Positions 7,576 to 21,353 of a stretch of DNA of 64,000 bases are shown here, in pieces. The stretch is from JABWAM01 sp964653025 (lineage in GTDB: Bacteria; Verrucomicrobiota; Verrucomicrobiia; JABWAM01): positions 11,804 to 75,803 of the forward strand of contig CAZZBZ010000005.1 of assembly GCA_964653025.1 (NCBI GenBank), written 5' to 3'. Numbering within the stretch: position 1 is the stretch's first letter; the number at the start of each line of letters is the position of its first letter. The translations under genes and the position numbers were made by a program. A model generated the notes under the pieces. The model was not told where the DNA came from. It saw only the letters and a list, made by a program, of their open reading frames with translations, and ran no database searches.

Positions 7576-9953
7576 GGGGTTTTTCGGCGCCGGGGAGGCG
7601 CGGGGATGGGACACATGCAGGAGAGACGGGTGCCCCCGTGGCGGCCGGGTTTGATTTGCAGGAAAGCGCCGATCAGCGAGGCGCGATAGCGCATGATTTC
7701 GAGCCCAAGCCCCCGCTTTGATCGGGGGCTTATCGGGAGGCGTTTGCCATCGGCGTTCATGGTGAGATGCAGCGCTCCCTTCGCGAGCGCGGCTAAACGG
7801 ATCGTCACCCGCCGGGCTTTTCCGTGGCGGATCGCGTTGCTCGTCGCTTCCTGCACGATCCTGAAAAGATGGGTGGCCACGGAATGGTCGTGGACCAGGA
7901 CCGTGCGAGCAGCGCGAAAGCGACACTCGACACGGAATATGGAGTTCATGGTCATGGCAAACTCGGTGAGGGCCGACATCAGGCCGTTCGCCTCCGGTTT
8001 TACGGGGTGAAGTCCGCGGGCCACGCCGCGCGCCTCCTTAAGGGAGGAGTCCAGGATGATCGAGAGCCGGTCAAAAGCGCGGGAGTTGGGCGGGGACTCC
8101 GTGCGAAGTTCTCGGCTGAGGGCGTCGCACATGAAGCGGAGACCGGTCAGCTTCTGGCACAACCCATCGTGCAGGTCCCGGGCGATCCTCCCCTGCTCGT
8201 GATCGGCAGCCTGGAGGATTTGTTCCTTCAGTTGCTTGTGTTCGGTGATGTCCTGCACCGTGCCGCGCAGGGAATGGATCTTCCCCTTGAGCGCGGGCTC
8301 CGCCTCGCCCCGAAACATCACCCAAGCCTCCCTGCCATCGTAGCAAGACAGCGCCATCTCCAACTCGAAAGGCCTTCCGGTGTTTCTGGTCGCCTCGATG
8401 GCCGCGTTCAGCCGTTTCCAACTCATCTCGCTCATCAGAGACCGCTGTTCCTCGAAAGGGGGAGGAGGTTGACCGTGAGGGAGTCCCGTGATGCGGCGGA
8501 GTTCCTGCGACCATGAGGCGGTCCCCGTCTTCAGGTTCAGACTCCAACTCCCCAGCTGCGCGAGGCGCTGGGCTTCCGCGAGCGTCTGCTCGTTGCGACG
8601 GAGAACGATCTCGCCTTGTTTGCGCTCGGTGACGTCCTGGGCGGTGCCGCGAAGCCTGAGGACCTTGCCCTTCCTGTCGTAGACCGGTTCGCAGCGGGCA
8701 TGGACCCACTTCGCTGGCTTCCCGCGTTGAAGGACCTGCAGGTCCATCTGGAAGGGTTTTCCCGCACGGGTTGCGTCACGGAGCGGCGACTCCAGCTGTT
8801 TCCATGTCGCCCTGCTGTAGATTCGTGAGCGCTCGTCCATGGTGGGAGGCGGGAGGTTTGGATCGCGCCCATAGATGCGGTACATCTCGCCGGACCACCG
8901 GGTGGTTCCCGTCGCCGTGTCGTAATCCCAACTCCCCACCCTGGCGACGCGCTGGGCTTCGCTGAGTTCGGTTTCGATGCGCTTGCGGTCGGTGATATCC
9001 TGGACCGTCCCCCGAAGTTGGAGCATGCGACCGTCGGGGCCGAACTCCGCCTCCGAGCGGATCGAGATCCACTTAATCTCACACCGATCGGTGAGAAGCT
9101 CCGTGTCCATCACGTAGGTGGGGTCGAGGGGGGTTCGGCTTGTGGCCAGCTTCACCAGGCGATCCCAGTCCTTTGGGGCGTAGAAGCGGGCGTGTTCCTC
9201 AAAGGAGGGGGGTGGGAGACGGCGGTCGTGGCCGGTGATCCGGTAAAGCTCCTCGGTCCAGTGGGTCGTATCCGTGGTTGCATCCCACAAAAAGCTTCCA
9301 ATCCCTGCCACCCGCTGGGCCTCGTTCAGCTCGCGTTCCCTCTCGCGGAGGGCGGTCTCGATCCTCCTGCGCTCCGTGATGTCCGTGAGCATGCCCAGCA
9401 CCCCGTTGTACCGGCCATCGACATCCCGGGTCGGGGTGCAGGAGCAGATGAGCCAGAGGTTGGCCCCATCCCTCTTCCGAAATCGAAAATCGAAGGTGGA
9501 TGCCGCGCCCGCCTCGATTTGCTTCAGGCGGGACCGGGCCGCGGCGTGGTCTTCCGGGTGGATGAAATCGAAAATGGGCCTTCCCAGGACCTCGTCCGTG
9601 GCATACCCGAACATCTCGGCCATCCGCGCGTTGAGGAATACGACGGCCGCCTCGGCGTTGAGCATGCCGATCCCCTCCTGCGCGGTTTCCACCACCAGGC
9701 GGTAGCGCTCGGCGCTTTCCCTCGAGGCGCGCTTCCCGGCGGCGCGCGCATGGGCTCCGCTTGGGAAAAGGAGGTCCTTCCAGTGCTCGGCCAAGGGCGC
9801 GCCGCCCTTGACGAGCGCCACCAGGCTCTGCTTTTCGGAAGCGGTCAGCGGGGTCATTCGTGAACCGTGCAACGCTTCCGGTCGGGGGAACTCCGCCGCC
9901 GCGGCGGGGAACCGGACCGGGGCGGGAGGCAGCGTATCGCGTGCGAGGCTCAA
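7572..9953 (-). CDS. Soluble multi-PAS histidine kinase (HisKA_3 family)
   Basis: 793 residues with no membrane segment. Four PAS/PAC units lie in tandem (about 82-200, 210-325, 330-445, 455-575). The first is the most canonical; the other three resemble one another strongly (each opens with an EAQR...GSW-like stretch), suggesting internal duplication. The dimerisation domain has the NarX-type motif RDLHDGLCQ, with phospho-acceptor His595. The ATPase domain has an N-box (EATSNAIRHG, about 702) and a GLGLEIM G2 box, but the G1 box reads NADGK where DDGxG is usual. It signals to the overlapping LuxR-type regulator. A shorter start at Met33 is possible. Confidence 0.9.
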   Translation of the reverse strand: MSLARDTLPPAPVRFPAAAAEFPRPEALHGSRMTPLTASEKQSLVALVKGGAPLAEHWKDLLFPSGAHARAAGKRASRESAERYRLVVETAQEGIGMLNAEAAVVFLNARMAEMFGYATDEVLGRPIFDFIHPEDHAAARSRLKQIEAGAASTFDFRFRKRDGANLWLICSCTPTRDVDGRYNGVLGMLTDITERRRIETALRERERELNEAQRVAGIGSFLWDATTDTTHWTEELYRITGHDRRLPPPSFEEHARFYAPKDWDRLVKLATSRTPLDPTYVMDTELLTDRCEIKWISIRSEAEFGPDGRMLQLRGTVQDITDRKRIETELSEAQRVARVGSWDYDTATGTTRWSGEMYRIYGRDPNLPPPTMDERSRIYSRATWKQLESPLRDATRAGKPFQMDLQVLQRGKPAKWVHARCEPVYDRKGKVLRLRGTAQDVTERKQGEIVLRRNEQTLAEAQRLAQLGSWSLNLKTGTASWSQELRRITGLPHGQPPPPFEEQRSLMSEMSWKRLNAAIEATRNTGRPFELEMALSCYDGREAWVMFRGEAEPALKGKIHSLRGTVQDITEHKQLKEQILQAADHEQGRIARDLHDGLCQKLTGLRFMCDALSRELRTESPPNSRAFDRLSIILDSSLKEARGVARGLHPVKPEANGLMSALTEFAMTMNSIFRVECRFRAARTVLVHDHSVATHLFRIVQEATSNAIRHGKARRVTIRLAALAKGALHLTMNADGKRLPISPRSKRGLGLEIMRYRASLIGAFLQIKPGRHGGTRLSCMCPIPAPPRRRKTP

Positions 9954-9974
9954 TGAGAAGCCTTCCGTGGGGGG

Positions 9975-10373
9975 TCAGGCGGGTGAGGGTGCCTGGACGG
10001 GGACGACGCACCCCTCGATGCAGGCCAGGAGTTCCTCCTCGTTGGCCAGCTTCCGGATGAAGCGGTAACCCCCGCTCATCGTGGGGGTGTCGCGGGCCTC
10101 CTTCTTGGCGACCAGCGAGGTGACGAAGACCACCGGGATCTGACGGAGCTTCGGCTCGGCGCGCAAGCGCGTGGCGACGTCGCCCCCGTCCAGGCCCGGC
10201 ATGACCACGTCGAGAAGGATGAGGTCGGGCATCACCTCCATGGCGCGGTTGACGCTTCGAACGGAGATGTTCTCCGTGTGAACCTCGTACCGTCCCGTGG
10301 TTTCGAGGAGGCGCTTCATCATGCGCGTGTACGTGGGTTCGTCGTCGATGATGAGGATTCGTTTGGTGTTCAT
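9975..10373 (-). CDS. Single-domain response regulator (CheY-like)
   Basis: 132 residues, a lone receiver domain. Asp11-Asp12 and phospho-acceptor Asp55 (LILLDVVMPG) are present. The position of the usual Lys-Pro is Lys-Leu (FIRKLANEE). There is no output domain, so it probably acts as a phosphate shuttle or protein-interaction switch. Its ATG overlaps the stop of the upstream hybrid kinase (ATGA, 10370-10373), and the downstream kinase starts 21 bp after it. Confidence 0.92.
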   Translation of the reverse strand: MNTKRILIIDDEPTYTRMMKRLLETTGRYEVHTENISVRSVNRAMEVMPDLILLDVVMPGLDGGDVATRLRAEPKLRQIPVVFVTSLVAKKEARDTPTMSGGYRFIRKLANEEELLACIEGCVVPVQAPSPA

Positions 10374-12013
10374 GGTTTGGATTTCTCGTTAAGGGCGAAA
10401 GCCAGGGTGGCCCGCACCCCGCCGTCGGGGCGGTTTTGCAGGTCCAGGATGCCCCCGTGCAGCTCCACAATGGTTTTGCAGACCGCCAGGCCCAGTCCGG
10501 TGCCCTTGCCGTTGGGTTTTGTGGTGAAGAAGGGCTCCCCGATTTGCGTGAGGATGTTCTCGGGGATCCCCGTCCCGCTGTCCTCGATTTCAGCGCAGAG
10601 AACGAGGTCGCCCACCTCAAGGTGGCGGAGTTTCTTTCCCGCGGGGCTTTTCCTGAAGTCAACAAGGGGGCGGGCGGAAGTGCGCATCCTCAATATCCCT
10701 CCATCCGGCATTGCGTCCGCGGCATTCTCGAAGAGGTTGAGAAACACCTCGGAGATTTTCTGGGAGTCGAAGGGCACGGCGGGGAGGTCCGCCACGAGGT
10801 CGGTTTCCACGGTGATCCTTCGGCGGAGGAACTCGTGGTGCATGAGCCTCAGGGCCTGCCTCACGAGGCCGTTCAGGTCGTGGCTGTCGGCGACGATCTG
10901 CCGCGGCACGGAAAAATCCAGCAGGCCCCGCATGATCCCGTCGGCCTGCTGGATCGACTCCTTCATGTCCGCGAGGACCTCGGAGACCTCGGCATCCCGG
11001 CCCGGGGTAAGCCGCATGAGAAGCTCTACCCCGCGCAGGACGATGGAGAGGGGATTCTTGACCTCGTGGGCCACGCTTGCGGCGAGGCGCCCCACGATCT
11101 TGAGTTTCTCGGCCTCCACGAGGTAGAGCTGCGCGTTTTGCAGCTCGACGTGGGCCTTCCTGAGCTCGTCGAGGGTGCGCTGCAACTCATCCTTGCTCGT
11201 CCGCAGATCCTCGTTGGCCCGAGCGACCCGGGTCTCCGCCTCCTTGATGTCCGTGATGTCGCGGTTGACGCCGACCGTCCCGAGGATGTGCCCGTGGCGG
11301 TCGCGGAAGGGCGCCTTGCTGGTGACGACCCAGTGCGCCCTGCCCTCGTTGTCGCGGAGGAGGGATTCCCGGTCCATGAGCATCCTTCCCGTCCTCACGA
11401 TTTCCAGGTCCTCTTCCAGGAAGCCCTGCGCGTTTTTCTGCTGGAACAGGTCCGAATCGGTTTTTCCGTAGAGGGCCTCGGGTTCCGAGACGCCGAAAAA
11501 GCGGGCGACGGGGCGGTTGGCGAGCATGAAGCGGCACTCGCGGTCCTTCACGTAGACCTCCACGGGCATGGCCTCGATGACCGCGTGGAGAAGGTCCCGT
11601 TCCCAGCGCAACTCCTCCCGTATGCGGGCCCGCTCGATCGCGTGGCGAATCGTGCGCCACATCGTGGAGTAGTCCACGCGGCCCTTGACGACGTAATCCT
11701 CGGCCCCTTCCTGGAGGGCGCGGAGGGCCGCCTCCTCGTCGTCCATGCCGCTCAGGACGATGATCGGCGTGGCCCCGGCCCATGCCTTCGCCTTGGTGAA
11801 GGTCTCAAGTCCCTGGGAATCCGGCAGCCCGAGGTCGAGCAGGATCAGGTCGTAGCGGACGGATTCCAGGAGTTTCATGGCCTCCGAAAGGCTTCCCGCC
11901 GAGTCGACTTCACACGCGCCGGAGGTCGTTTCCCTGAGCAGTTCCTTCAGGAGCGTCGCCTGGGCGGGGTCGTCCTCGATGTAAAGGACGCGGTTGGGGA
12001 CGAGGTTGGGCAT
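10370..12013 (-). CDS. REC-PAS-histidine kinase
   Basis: 547 residues. An N-terminal receiver domain (about 7-125, phospho-acceptor Asp60), a PAS domain (about 137-258), a coiled coil, then HisKA with His316 (ASVAHEVKNPL) and a complete HATPase_c domain (N-box NLFENAADAMPDGG, G1 EDSGTGI, G2 GKGTGLGL). An N-terminal receiver lets the kinase itself be controlled by phosphorylation from another kinase, as in relay systems. It is cytoplasmic. It lies 10 bp after one receiver gene and overlaps the next. Confidence 0.93.
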   Translation of the reverse strand: MPNLVPNRVLYIEDDPAQATLLKELLRETTSGACEVDSAGSLSEAMKLLESVRYDLILLDLGLPDSQGLETFTKAKAWAGATPIIVLSGMDDEEAALRALQEGAEDYVVKGRVDYSTMWRTIRHAIERARIREELRWERDLLHAVIEAMPVEVYVKDRECRFMLANRPVARFFGVSEPEALYGKTDSDLFQQKNAQGFLEEDLEIVRTGRMLMDRESLLRDNEGRAHWVVTSKAPFRDRHGHILGTVGVNRDITDIKEAETRVARANEDLRTSKDELQRTLDELRKAHVELQNAQLYLVEAEKLKIVGRLAASVAHEVKNPLSIVLRGVELLMRLTPGRDAEVSEVLADMKESIQQADGIMRGLLDFSVPRQIVADSHDLNGLVRQALRLMHHEFLRRRITVETDLVADLPAVPFDSQKISEVFLNLFENAADAMPDGGILRMRTSARPLVDFRKSPAGKKLRHLEVGDLVLCAEIEDSGTGIPENILTQIGEPFFTTKPNGKGTGLGLAVCKTIVELHGGILDLQNRPDGGVRATLAFALNEKSKP

Positions 12014-12023
12014 AGGGGGAGGG

Positions 12024-12463
12024 TTAGGGAAGTTTCACGACGCTGAACCAGAAGTCCTGGATGCTTTTCACGACGCGGACGAACTGCTCGAAGTCCACGG
12101 GCTTGGTGATGTAGCAGTTCGCGTTGAGATTGTAGGCGCGCAGCACATCCTCCTCCGCGCTGGAGGTGGTGAGGACGACGATCGGAATCCGGTGAAGGTC
12201 GGGGTCGGCCTTGATTTCCGCGAGGACCTCGCGCCCGTCTTTCCGGGGCAGGTTCAAATCAAGGAGGACGAGGTCGGGACGCGGGGCGTTCGCGTACTTT
12301 CCCGTCTTGCGGAGGTAGGCGATCGCCTCCTCGCCGTCCCCGACGATCCCGACGTGGTTGTGCATCTTGTTTTCCTTGAGGACCTCCATGGCGAGGCGCA
12401 CGTCGGCGGGATTGTCCTCGACCATGAGGATCTCGATTTCCTTGACGCCGAGGGAGTTGGTTT

Positions 12464-12467
<4 letters not shown>
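12024..12467 (-). CDS. Single-domain response regulator, Rcp1 type
   Basis: 147 residues. Acidic cluster around Glu17-Asp18 (MVEDNPAD), phospho-acceptor Asp70 (LVLLDLNLPRKDG) and Lys122 (YITKPVDF). The LNLPRKDGREVL signature is that of the Rcp1 family, which partners phytochrome-like kinases; the kinase just upstream has the matching dimerisation domain. The ATG overlaps the kinase stop (ATGA). There is no output domain. Confidence 0.93.
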
Positions 12468-14512
<2,045 letters not shown>

Positions 14513-14583
14513 GAAGGACCTCTTCGGCCGATGATGAACCGCCGCGGAATGGTGACCATCGTGCCAAACGCGAAACTGCGCCC

Positions 14584-14636
14584 GTGGAAAACGCCATGCG
14601 ATTTCCAGCGGACGGAAGGCGCATGGCGGTTTCCGC
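14584..14636. repeat. Inverted repeat between divergent genes
   Basis: 17-bp arms at 14584-14600 (GTGGAAAACGCCATGCG) and 14620-14636 match at 15 of 17 positions. It lies 70 bp upstream of the sensor kinase, so it could be an operator for the signalling operon or another intergenic palindrome of the kind seen throughout the window. Confidence 0.5.
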
Positions 14637-14697
14637 GATGCAAATCTCATGGTTCCCACGATTCCCATGGCTCGCGTTTCCGAAGCAGGATGGCCGC

Positions 14698-14859
14698 GTG
14701 CCGATGATCACTGACGGAGTGGCGAGCCTGCTCGGGGGAATCGGGATTGTAGTCGTGGCAATCAACATCTCCCTGGCGTTGTTCATCGCATGGCATCTTG
14801 CCATCGAGGTCAGGAGCCGTAGAAAGGCCGACCCTGGCCGGGATCGCAAGAAAGCGTGA
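14698..14859 (+). CDS. Small single-helix membrane protein, hypothetical
   Basis: A possible 53-residue protein from a GTG at 14698 (ATG alternative at 14704). One clear hydrophobic helix (about 10-32, rich in Ile/Val/Leu) is followed by a basic tail (RSRRKADPGRDRKK), which gives an N-out, C-in topology. It is the only reasonable coding stretch between the divergent kinase and YebC genes. No homology is recognised; it could be a fortuitous frame. Confidence 0.35.
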   Translation: MPMITDGVASLLGGIGIVVVAINISLALFIAWHLAIEVRSRRKADPGRDRKKA

Positions 14860-14911
14860 CGCCTACGGACAACTCCGCCGGCTGACGGGCGCGAGGGTCG
14901 GCCGCCGCGGG

Positions 14912-15637
14912 TCACCTCATCGCTGCATAGACGCGGTGGACGTCGTCGTGCTCGTCGAGCGCGTTGAGGAACGCGGTGACCTCCGCCCGCTTCGGCTCGG
15001 GGACCTCCACGGGGTCCTTGGCGACGTAGCTCATCTCGGAGGCGGTGACCGTCCACTTCGCGGCGGCGAGGAACTTGCCCACCGCGTCGAGGTCGGCCCG
15101 GTCGCACGAGAAGCGTGCGCCGGCATGCCCCGCGGGGATGTCTTCCGACTCCAGCGGCTCGACGCCCTGGGCGCCCGCCTCGATCGCCACGGCCTCGAGG
15201 TCCAGGCCCTTCTCGGCGGAGCAATGGGCCTCGACGATCCCCACGTGATTGAACATCCAGCCGACGCTCCCGATCGCGCCGAGCTGGCCGTCCTTGAAGA
15301 GAACGCGGATCTCGGGCGCCGTGCGGTTGCGGTTGTCGGTGAGGCACTCGACGATCACGGGGACCTTGTGGGGGGCGAACCCTTCGTAAGTGACGGTCTC
15401 GTAGTTGATCGTCTCCCCCGTGAGCCCGGCGCCGCGCTTCACGGCGCGTTCGATGGTCTCCCGCGGGACGGACTGCTTCCGGGCTGCCTCGAGGGCGGCA
15501 TAGAGGCGTGCGTTGAGATCGGGATCGGGGCCTCCCGCCTTGGCGGCGACGAGGATTTCCTTCACGAGCTTTCCGAAGAGCTGGCCGCGCTTGAGTGCGC
15601 TCAACTCCCGCCATTTCTGTTTCCACTGGGCTCCCAT
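14912..15637 (-). CDS. yebC: YebC/PmpR family protein (DUF28)
   Basis: 241 residues from the ATG at 15637. This start is chosen because MGAQWKQKW...GKLVKEI aligns with the family's usual beginning; an ATG at 15664 or 15670 would add about ten residues. The conserved stretches LYAALEAARKQSVPRETIERAVKRG, YEGFAP and ECLTDNRNRTAPEIR are visible. YebC proteins were described as transcriptional regulators, and some members are now known to help ribosomes through proline stretches. The family's usual N-terminal GHSKW is replaced by a divergent sequence. It is monocistronic here. Confidence 0.92.
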   Translation of the reverse strand: MGAQWKQKWRELSALKRGQLFGKLVKEILVAAKAGGPDPDLNARLYAALEAARKQSVPRETIERAVKRGAGLTGETINYETVTYEGFAPHKVPVIVECLTDNRNRTAPEIRVLFKDGQLGAIGSVGWMFNHVGIVEAHCSAEKGLDLEAVAIEAGAQGVEPLESEDIPAGHAGARFSCDRADLDAVGKFLAAAKWTVTASEMSYVAKDPVEVPEPKRAEVTAFLNALDEHDDVHRVYAAMR

Positions 15638-15791
15638 GGGAGTCGCATTCTTGCGCCAGGCCATGCCCAAACCAAGGCGGAATCGAGGCTGCTGGAGGCT
15701 TGGCTACCTCAAATAGCGGGGCGTCGAGCAGCTCGGTCGCGGCAGGCAGGAGGGCGAAATGAACCCCGCAAAACCTTCATCGATTCGATTC

Positions 15792-16127
15792 CTACCGGGC
15801 AGGAGACCGTGTTTCGGTGGCGATCCAGCGGAGGTAGGCGGCGAGGCCGCCCTCCGCGCGGAGGACGAGGATCTCGGGGACTTCATACGGGTGCGCTTCC
15901 GCGATCGCACGGACGAGCGCCTTCGCCCGCACACGAGAGGTCTTGAAGGTCATTGCAACCTCCTTCGCCCGCTCGAGTTTTCCCTTCCACCAGTAGTGCG
16001 ACTCGCCGCGCGGGGCGAGGTGGACGCAGGCAGCCATGCGCTTCGCGAGCACGACACGCGCGATGCTCCGCGCAACGACTACGGAGGGCGCGGTCGAAAG
16101 CACGAGACAGGCGTCGTCCTTCATCAT
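15792..16127 (-). CDS. cutA: CutA1 divalent-cation tolerance protein
   Basis: 111 residues, the normal size. Motifs typical of CutA1 are present: VLSTAPS near the N-terminus, AACVHLAPRGESHYWWKGKLE in the middle and HPYEVPEI near residue 83. CutA1 forms very stable trimers; its link to copper tolerance is genetic and its exact role is unsettled. Confidence 0.95.
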   Translation of the reverse strand: MMKDDACLVLSTAPSVVVARSIARVVLAKRMAACVHLAPRGESHYWWKGKLERAKEVAMTFKTSRVRAKALVRAIAEAHPYEVPEILVLRAEGGLAAYLRWIATETRSPAR

Positions 16128-16136
16128 CCCCTACCG

Positions 16137-16157
16137 TCCGTGTTTCATCCGTGGCTT
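16137..16157. repeat. Dispersed arm sequence shared with the 60.5 kb palindrome
   Basis: The 21 bases TCCGTGTTTCATCCGTGGCT+T are identical to 60609-60629, an arm of the large palindrome there. Here only one arm is present, in the 41-bp gap between cutA and the esterase gene. Confidence 0.7.
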
Positions 16158-16168
16158 CCCCACGGAAA

Positions 16169-17128
16169 TCACAGCTTCGCCATGAAACTGTGAATGGCGT
16201 CCGTCACCCCCGGAAGACCCTCGTGGCCGAAGTCGGGGTAGATCACCATGTCCTTCTTCGAGGTGATCTTATTGTAGGCGGCAAACTGCGTGGAGGGCGG
16301 GCAGATCGCGTCCATGAGGCCCGTGAACATGAGGACCTCGGCACGGATGCGCTTGGCGAGGTGCTGGCAGTCGATGTAGCCAAGGCGATTCCAGATCTCG
16401 TCCTCTCGCTCGTGGCGGGGATCGAACCAGCGCATGAACTCACGGAGTTCCTGGTAGGCGTCCTTGGCGAGGTCCATGTCCCAGGTACGCTTGTAGTCGC
16501 AAAGGAAGGGAAAGACGGGCGCCGCGAGCTTGATCGAGGGCTCGAGCGAGACGCAGGCAAGGGTGAGCCCCCCACCCTGCGAACCGCCGGTGGCACCGAC
16601 GCGCTTCGGGTCCACCTCGGGCATGGCCATCACAATCCGTGCAAGCTGCGCGGTGTCGAGGTAGATCTGCCGGAAGGCCAGCTTCTCCGGGGCGTCGTCG
16701 AGCCCACGGACAATGTGGCCGCGGAGGGTGCCTCCCTTCACGGAGCCGAGGTCCTCGGAGAGCCCGGCCTGGCCGCGGCAATCAAGCGCGGCAACCGCGA
16801 ATCCCTGCGAGACCCAGGCGAGCTTATCAAACCAGTCGCCCGAACTGCCACTGTAGCCATGGAAAATGAGGACGGCGGGAAGCTTTCCCTTCGCGCCTTT
16901 CGGGCGCAGAAACTTGGCGTGGACGCGCGAGCCACCCACCCCCGTGAAGAAGAGGTGGAAGCACTCGGCGCCGGCGGCCTTGAAGGCGGCGGGCCTCAGT
17001 TCCACCTTCGGGTCGAGGGAGCGCATCTCGGCAAGGGAGCGATCCCAAAAGGCATCCATGTCCTTCGGACAGGGATTGACTCCGTTGTACTGCTTCAGTT
17101 CGGCGAGCGGTTTATCGATGAGGGGCAT
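16169..17128 (-). CDS. Carbohydrate esterase family 7 acetyl esterase (acetyl xylan esterase/cephalosporin-C deacetylase)
   Basis: 319 residues, the normal CE7 length. The three family signatures are visible: CRGQ (118-120 region), GGSQGG with nucleophile Ser183, and the HE motif DFGHEG with His302; Asp273 completes the triad. CE7 enzymes remove acetyl groups from small acetylated xylo-oligosaccharides and antibiotics in the cytoplasm. There is no signal peptide, so it probably acts on imported oligosaccharides. No xylanase or transporter gene is nearby. The gene is separated from the kinase gene by 109 bp. Confidence 0.93.
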   Translation of the reverse strand: MPLIDKPLAELKQYNGVNPCPKDMDAFWDRSLAEMRSLDPKVELRPAAFKAAGAECFHLFFTGVGGSRVHAKFLRPKGAKGKLPAVLIFHGYSGSSGDWFDKLAWVSQGFAVAALDCRGQAGLSEDLGSVKGGTLRGHIVRGLDDAPEKLAFRQIYLDTAQLARIVMAMPEVDPKRVGATGGSQGGGLTLACVSLEPSIKLAAPVFPFLCDYKRTWDMDLAKDAYQELREFMRWFDPRHEREDEIWNRLGYIDCQHLAKRIRAEVLMFTGLMDAICPPSTQFAAYNKITSKKDMVIYPDFGHEGLPGVTDAIHSFMAKL

Positions 17129-17237
17129 GCGAAGGATTCAAAAGCAGTCTCGCCTCAATGACAAATCGTTTTCTCATTCCCGCAGGGGCGGGCGAGGGGC
17201 GCAGGATGGTTTGACGAGCAAGAGCGCCGCTTGACTG

Positions 17238-19724
<2,487 letters not shown>

Positions 19725-19819
19725 GGAGAGGGCAAGCCCTACCAGAAAGCGCCCGCGAAATCCAACCCCGCAAAAAGCTGTTGGCAAGCCGCACTCCTCC
19801 GCCCCAGACTCCATCCCTC

Positions 19820-20485
19820 ATGCGACGCAACTTCAGCCCCAACCCGATGGCCCTCGCGCTCCCGCTTCTTCGCTGGATGGCCCTCTTTGCCATCGTCGGC
19901 GCCGCCGGGCACTTTTGGGCTCTCTTCTGGGCCGCCCTTGCCCTTGGCGTCTTCCACGCCGCCTTCCACCGCAACACACGCCGCCACCCCCCTTCCGACC
20001 CATCAACCCTCGCCTCCCCCGCCTTCGGCCACGTGGCCGACATCTCCGAGGTGGAAGAGCCCTCCTTCCTCAAGGGACGCGCGCTCCGCATCGGGATCTT
20101 CCTCTCCGTCTTCGACACCCATACCCAGCCCGCCCCGTGCGACGCACGCCTCGTCCGGGTGGATTACCGCCCCGGGAAGTTTCTCGACGCCCGCGATGCG
20201 CATGCCTCTGATCGCAACGAAAGCCAGTTCCTCGGGCTGGAGACTCCCGATGGTCGCCACCTCGCCGTGCGCCAGATCGCCGGACTCATCGCCCGCCGCA
20301 TCGTCCTCTGGAGATTGGTGGACGAGGAGGTCCGCGCCGGCGAACTCCTCGGGATGATCCGTTACGGCTCCCGCGTGGAACTCTATCTCCCCGCCGGGAA
20401 GGCCACCGCGCTCGTGAAGGTCGGCGACCGCGTCCGCGGCGGCACCACCCCCATCGCCGCATGGTCCCGCGACGCGAAAGCTTGA
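19820..20485 (+). CDS. psd: Phosphatidylserine decarboxylase, short (archaetidylserine) type
   Basis: 221 residues from the ATG at 19820. Hydrophobic helices at about 10-45, then the conserved core: IFLSVFDTHTQPAP matches the family's substrate-site region and QIAGLIARRIV the segment preceding the cleavage site. RYGSRVELYLP carries the Gly183-Ser184 pair where self-cleavage would create the pyruvoyl group. Short forms use GS in place of the LGST of E. coli Psd. The enzyme makes phosphatidylethanolamine from phosphatidylserine at the membrane. No pssA gene is present in the window. The downstream protease gene overlaps its last 25 bp. Confidence 0.88.
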   Translation: MRRNFSPNPMALALPLLRWMALFAIVGAAGHFWALFWAALALGVFHAAFHRNTRRHPPSDPSTLASPAFGHVADISEVEEPSFLKGRALRIGIFLSVFDTHTQPAPCDARLVRVDYRPGKFLDARDAHASDRNESQFLGLETPDGRHLAVRQIAGLIARRIVLWRLVDEEVRAGELLGMIRYGSRVELYLPAGKATALVKVGDRVRGGTTPIAAWSRDAKA

Positions 20486-21342
20486 GCAGGCGCTTCCTTC
20501 CCCGCGGCGCAGCCGTCGCCTGGGCGCTCCTCACGGTGCTTCTGCTTGCCGCCTGCTACACCGTCCCAAAAACAGGGCGGTCTTCCTTCAACTTCATGTC
20601 GGCCGGCGACGAGGCTCGCCTCGGCCTCTCCTCCTTCGAGGAAATCAAACGCCGGGAGAAGGTCTCCGGCGACGCCGCCCGGGGAGCACTCGTCCAGCGC
20701 GTCGGCCAGCGGATCGCCACCGCTGCCGCGGAGGATATCCCGGTCGCAAAATGGGAGTTTGTCCTCTTCGAGAACGCCGAGCCAAATGCCTTCGCTCTTC
20801 CCGGCGGCAAGGTCGGGGTCTACACGGGCATCCTGCCGATCACCCGCGACGAAGCGGGGCTCGCCGCCGTGTTGGGCCACGAGGTGGCCCACGTCGCCGC
20901 ACGCCACGGCGGGGAAAGGATCAGCCAGCAGCTCGCGATCGCCGGGATCGCCACCGGCCTGGCCGTCAGTCTCCACCAGGAAGATCCGGGGCTTCGCAAC
21001 CTCGTACTCGTCGGCTTCGGCGTCGGCACGACGCTCGCCGCCGTGCTGCCGCACAGCCGAATGCAGGAAAGCGAAGCCGACCGCATCGGCCTCGTCTATA
21101 TGGCGAAGGCGGGCTACCCGCCCGAGGAGGCCGTCGGGTTCTGGGAACGTTTTGCCGAGTACCACCGCACGCACGGCGGTAAGCCCCCCGCATTCCTCTC
21201 AACCCACCCGACCGACGAGAAACGTATCGCCGACCTGCGCGCCCTCGTCCCCGAAGCCCGTCGCTACTATGCCGGTCCGCACGCGGACGCCTCCCCTTCC
21301 GCCCCATCGACCACACCCGCCTCCACGGGGCCCTCAAAATAG
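20461..21342 (+). CDS. M48-family metalloprotease lipoprotein (LoiP/BepA-like)
   Basis: 293 residues. The N-terminal signal ends in a lipobox (LLAAC, Cys32), so it should be a lipoprotein. The zinc motif HEVAH (His140, Glu141, His144) is intact, with the third ligand probably Glu205 in MQESEADRIG. Periplasmic M48 lipoproteins degrade misfolded outer-membrane proteins and help LPS-transport assembly. Overlap with psd implies co-transcription. The last 20 residues are a low-complexity Ser/Pro/Thr tail. Confidence 0.93.
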   Translation: MVPRRESLSRRFLPRGAAVAWALLTVLLLAACYTVPKTGRSSFNFMSAGDEARLGLSSFEEIKRREKVSGDAARGALVQRVGQRIATAAAEDIPVAKWEFVLFENAEPNAFALPGGKVGVYTGILPITRDEAGLAAVLGHEVAHVAARHGGERISQQLAIAGIATGLAVSLHQEDPGLRNLVLVGFGVGTTLAAVLPHSRMQESEADRIGLVYMAKAGYPPEEAVGFWERFAEYHRTHGGKPPAFLSTHPTDEKRIADLRALVPEARRYYAGPHADASPSAPSTTPASTGPSK

Positions 21343-21353
21343 CCCAACCGTTG

